Under the pieces are notes generated by a model. It was not told where the DNA came from. It worked only from the letters and a program-made list of their open reading frames with translations, and made no database searches. From Archangium gephyra (GTDB lineage: Bacteria; Myxococcota; Myxococcia; Myxococcales; Myxococcaceae), in the NCBI GenBank assembly GCA_003243425.1, contig QFQP01000004.1, positions 124,001 to 188,000 on the forward strand: a stretch of 64,000 nucleotides of DNA, written 5' to 3'. This document shows positions 61,863 to 64,000 of this stretch, piece after piece. Position numbers and translations under genes: made by a program. Within the stretch, counting starts at the first letter, position 1, and each line of letters starts with the position of its first letter.

Positions 61863-63227
61863 GCGGTTCAGCACCGTGCCGTCCTTGATGACGTGCACGA
61901 TGCGGCTGGTGGCCGTGATGTCGGTGAGCGGATCTCCGTCGAGCAGCACGAGGTTCGCCACCGCGCCCACTTCGACGGTTCCGGTGCCCAGACCGGTGAG
62001 TGACGCCGCCGTCGACGTCGCCCCGCGCAGCACGTCGGCGTTGGGAACTCCGGCCTCGACGAGCTGACGAAGCTCTTCCTGGAACGCCGCGCCCGCCATG
62101 CACCCGACGCTGCCGTTGTCGTCCGCGCCGACCAGCAGGGGCACGCCCGCGCGGTGAAGCACGCGAACCGCTTCGAGCCGGTCCGCCTTGCTGGCCTGCA
62201 ACTCGTGGATCCACGCCGTGAGGCCCGCAGAGAGCGTGTGCTGCGAAGTGACCGAGGGGTCGAACTCGTGAAGGAACCCGGAGGGCCAGGCTTCCTTCTC
62301 GAGCGGGGTGGGCGCGAAGCGGTTCTCGATCAGCGCTTCGATGCGGTCCCACACCACCAGCGTCGGCGCGACGACGGTCCCGAGCGACTTGAGCTCTGCG
62401 GCCTGCTCGTCGGTCAGCTTGCCGAGGTGAACGCCATGCACGAGCAGATCGACGCCTGCGCGCGCCGCGAGCAGCGCGTACTCCGCCGTGTCGATGTGCG
62501 CGGCGACCTTTGCGTTCTTCGCGTGCGCGGCGTCGACCACCGCCTTCAGCAACTCCGGTGAGTAGACGGGCGCGTCGAGTGGAATCTGCGCCACCGCGAC
62601 TTTGATGATCTTCGCGCCGTGGGCGAGGCTGTTCTCGACGGCTCTCTTCGCCTCTTCCGGCGTCGAGATCTGGGTCGCGAAGATGCCTTCGGCGATGCGG
62701 TCGACCGGCCACGGCAACAGATCGCGCACCATGCTCACCGGGTAGCCGTCGCGCGTGGTGATCATCTTCCCCGCGTAGATGAAGTCGGGGCCGAGCCAGT
62801 TCTTCTGCAGCGCCTCGAGCTCTTCGACGTCGCCGCCCACGTCTTGCGCGCCGGTGATGCCCGCGTAGAGCAGGGCGCGGCCAGCGTGTCGTGGGTCGGG
62901 TTGCGCGGCCTTCCACGGCGCCGAAGGGCTGCTCGTCAGGTGCACGTGAAAGTCGATGAAGCCGGGCACCAGCGTCTTGCCGTTGCCGTCGATGAAGCGC
63001 GCGCCGGCGATGCGCATGAGACCGGTCTCGTGAACCGCCTGAACTCGGCCGTCGCTGATGAGCACGTCGCGATGCTCGAGCAGCGTGGCGCTCTTGCCGT
63101 CGAACACCGCCACGTTGCTGATGAGAATTCGCTCGGAGGCCGACGGCTTCTCGACGAGTTGGGGAAACGAGTAGCGGGTCAGACACCCGCTGAGCAGCAC
63201 CAACGACGCCACGGCGAAAACGCGCAT
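61818..63227 (-). CDS. Amidohydrolase-family lipoprotein
   Basis: 469 residues with a lipoprotein signal (VFAVASLVLLSGC, Cys15). Amidohydrolase motifs: HxH in FIDFHVHLTSSP, then KVAAHIDTAEYALLAARAGV, LLVHGVHLGKLTDEQ and the late VGADDNGSVGCMAG (Asp). The composite N-/C-terminal beta sandwich (ILISNVAVFDGKSATLLEHR; GTVEVGAVANLVLLDGDPL) is of the imidazolonepropionase/cyclic-imidase type. Such lipoproteins probably hydrolyse peptides or amides in the periplasm. It follows the small membrane-protein gene by 18 nt. Confidence 0.85.
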   Translation of the reverse strand: MRVFAVASLVLLSGCLTRYSFPQLVEKPSASERILISNVAVFDGKSATLLEHRDVLISDGRVQAVHETGLMRIAGARFIDGNGKTLVPGFIDFHVHLTSSPSAPWKAAQPDPRHAGRALLYAGITGAQDVGGDVEELEALQKNWLGPDFIYAGKMITTRDGYPVSMVRDLLPWPVDRIAEGIFATQISTPEEAKRAVENSLAHGAKIIKVAVAQIPLDAPVYSPELLKAVVDAAHAKNAKVAAHIDTAEYALLAARAGVDLLVHGVHLGKLTDEQAAELKSLGTVVAPTLVVWDRIEALIENRFAPTPLEKEAWPSGFLHEFDPSVTSQHTLSAGLTAWIHELQASKADRLEAVRVLHRAGVPLLVGADDNGSVGCMAGAAFQEELRQLVEAGVPNADVLRGATSTAASLTGLGTGTVEVGAVANLVLLDGDPLTDITATSRIVHVIKDGTVLNRSSILQETGDHVAKQ

Positions 63228-63245
63228 GGCGCTCGATCTACTTCG

Positions 63246-63644
63246 TCATGCGCGGCCGGGCTTCTGCTTCCACGACGTGCGCGTGCGCTTCGCGATGCCG
63301 GCGCTGCCATGCCAGCGGAGGTCGTGCACCGAACCGCCGATTTCCTTGCCGTCTTTGACCTGCAGCGCGGGCACGTCGGCCATCGGCGTCGACTCGAGCG
63401 TCACCACCCACTCGTCACCCACGGGCTTGAGCGTCATCGTCGAGGTGATGGTCAGCGACACCGCGCACTCCGGCATCGCGGGCAGCGGCGGCGGCGTCTT
63501 CACCGCCCGCGCCGGCGGCAGGCAGAACGAGAGCTCGGGTGACTTCTTTTCGAGCGGCGCTCGTTCGTCGCTGACGAAGAACATCAGCGACGCGATGAAG
63601 GAGATGCCGCTACTCGCCAGAACCAGGAGCACGTCAGGGGGCAT
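63246..63644 (-). CDS. Small membrane protein of unknown function
   Basis: 132 residues from ATG 63644 (an upstream ATG at 63683 gives 145). N-terminal membrane helix (PPDVLLVLASSGISFIASLM), then a basic and Pro-rich soluble part with two Cys (LSFCLPPAR, MPECAVSLTITST) and a basic C-terminus (RTRTSWKQKPGRA). First of the two-gene unit with the amidohydrolase and divergent from truA. No domain recognised. Confidence 0.55.
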   Translation of the reverse strand: MPPDVLLVLASSGISFIASLMFFVSDERAPLEKKSPELSFCLPPARAVKTPPPLPAMPECAVSLTITSTMTLKPVGDEWVVTLESTPMADVPALQVKDGKEIGGSVHDLRWHGSAGIAKRTRTSWKQKPGRA

Positions 63645-63702
63645 GACCGCCGTATGACAACCTGCTCCGAAATCAGGTTCCATGTGGGATACTCACTTCG
63701 TC

Positions 63703-64000
63703 ATGGCCCGCGTGAAGTTGGTGCTCGAGTACGACGGGACGAACTACGTGGGCTGGCAGATCCAGCAGAACGGTCCGTCGGTGCAGGGGCGCCTTCAACT
63801 GGCGCTGCAAAAGCTCGTCGGCGAGCCGGTCACCGTCGTCGGAGCGGGGCGTACTGACTCAGGCGTCCATGCAACCGGCATGGTGGTGGCCTTCGATTCG
63901 CCGCGATCGCTGCCCACGAAGGCCTACTGGATGGGCCTCAATTCCCTGTTGCCGGAAGACATCGCGGTGGTCCGGGCCGACGAAGTTCGCGGTGACTTCG
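63703..64000 (+). CDS. truA: tRNA pseudouridine synthase A, 5' part
   Basis: The first 99 codons are visible; the gene runs off the window end. Opening VKLVLEYDGTNYVGWQIQQN is the TruA N-terminus, and GAGRTDSGVHATG contains the catalytic Asp. It makes pseudouridine at positions 38-40 in tRNA anticodon arms. ATG 63703 is preferred to the upstream ATG 63682. It diverges from the small membrane-protein gene (58-nt gap). Confidence 0.92.
   Translation, partial: MARVKLVLEYDGTNYVGWQIQQNGPSVQGRLQLALQKLVGEPVTVVGAGRTDSGVHATGMVVAFDSPRSLPTKAYWMGLNSLLPEDIAVVRADEVRGDF

Overview
The window reads as a stretch of chromosome from a myxobacterium (phylum Myxococcota, probably the Myxococcus/Archangium side). 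The grounds are high GC with strong third-position G/C bias, many serine/threonine kinase, HEAT, TPR and PilZ proteins, a pfk gene overlapped by a Pkn4-like kinase, Cys-rich lipoproteins with Gly/Thr linkers, and a DUF1592-DUF1552 gene pair. I see no insertion sequence, prophage, integrase, rRNA, tRNA or CRISPR array. Coding density is very high. Many neighbours overlap by the 4 nt GTGA or ATGA, so most genes lie in long polycistronic units.

Layout. 1-5757 (+): the tail of an HNH nuclease, selA, a second HNH nuclease, a MinD-like ATPase, a J-domain/HTH fusion, a small conserved protein and rluD. 5836-6402 (+): a small exported protein. 6432-16769 (-): a seven-gene unit of MoxR ATPase, DUF58, transglutaminase, nucleotide-transporter-like protein with HEAT repeats, cyclic-nucleotide-binding protein, HEAT protein and degenerate HD protein. 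16821-21014 (+): mutL, a small coiled-coil protein, an exported barrel-like protein, a membrane TPR protein and a small membrane protein. 21008-29577 (-): a TPR protein, then pfk, a Pkn4-like kinase, a TPR protein, an FHA-GAF-sigma54 activator and two lipoproteins. 29631-31810: small unknown genes around a 21-bp minisatellite. 31910-39223 (+): lepA, lepB, a DUF4845-like gene, pyrB, an inactive-looking pyrC', carA and an unknown gene. 39224-41476: a PilZ gene and pyk (-), then a second PilZ gene (+). 41498-45982 (+): phosphoesterase, psd, hisS, a thioredoxin-like gene and miaA. 45945-52711 (-): a 1533-residue lipoprotein and a glycine-rich lipoprotein gene broken by an in-frame TAA. 52960-55821 (+): gcvP, followed by a strong terminator and a phased 21/22-bp repeat array. 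56082-59134 (-): DUF1592 and DUF1552 proteins. 59183-61862 (+): an M28 peptidase with an internal deletion, an exported unknown and a kinase with a ribbon-helix-helix tail. 61818-63644 (-): amidohydrolase lipoprotein and a small membrane protein. 63703-64000 (+): the start of truA.

How genes may work together. The pfk/Pkn4-like pair matches the M. xanthus arrangement in which Pkn4 phosphorylates phosphofructokinase. Here the same unit also encodes an FHA-domain sigma54 activator, which could read kinase activity. PyrB with PyrC' looks like the Pseudomonas-type aspartate transcarbamoylase in which a non-catalytic dihydroorotase supports the enzyme, and carA follows directly. The least explained locus is 45945-52711: two large surface lipoproteins, one with a tail that faintly resembles the end of Tc-toxin A subunits, the other broken by a stop codon.
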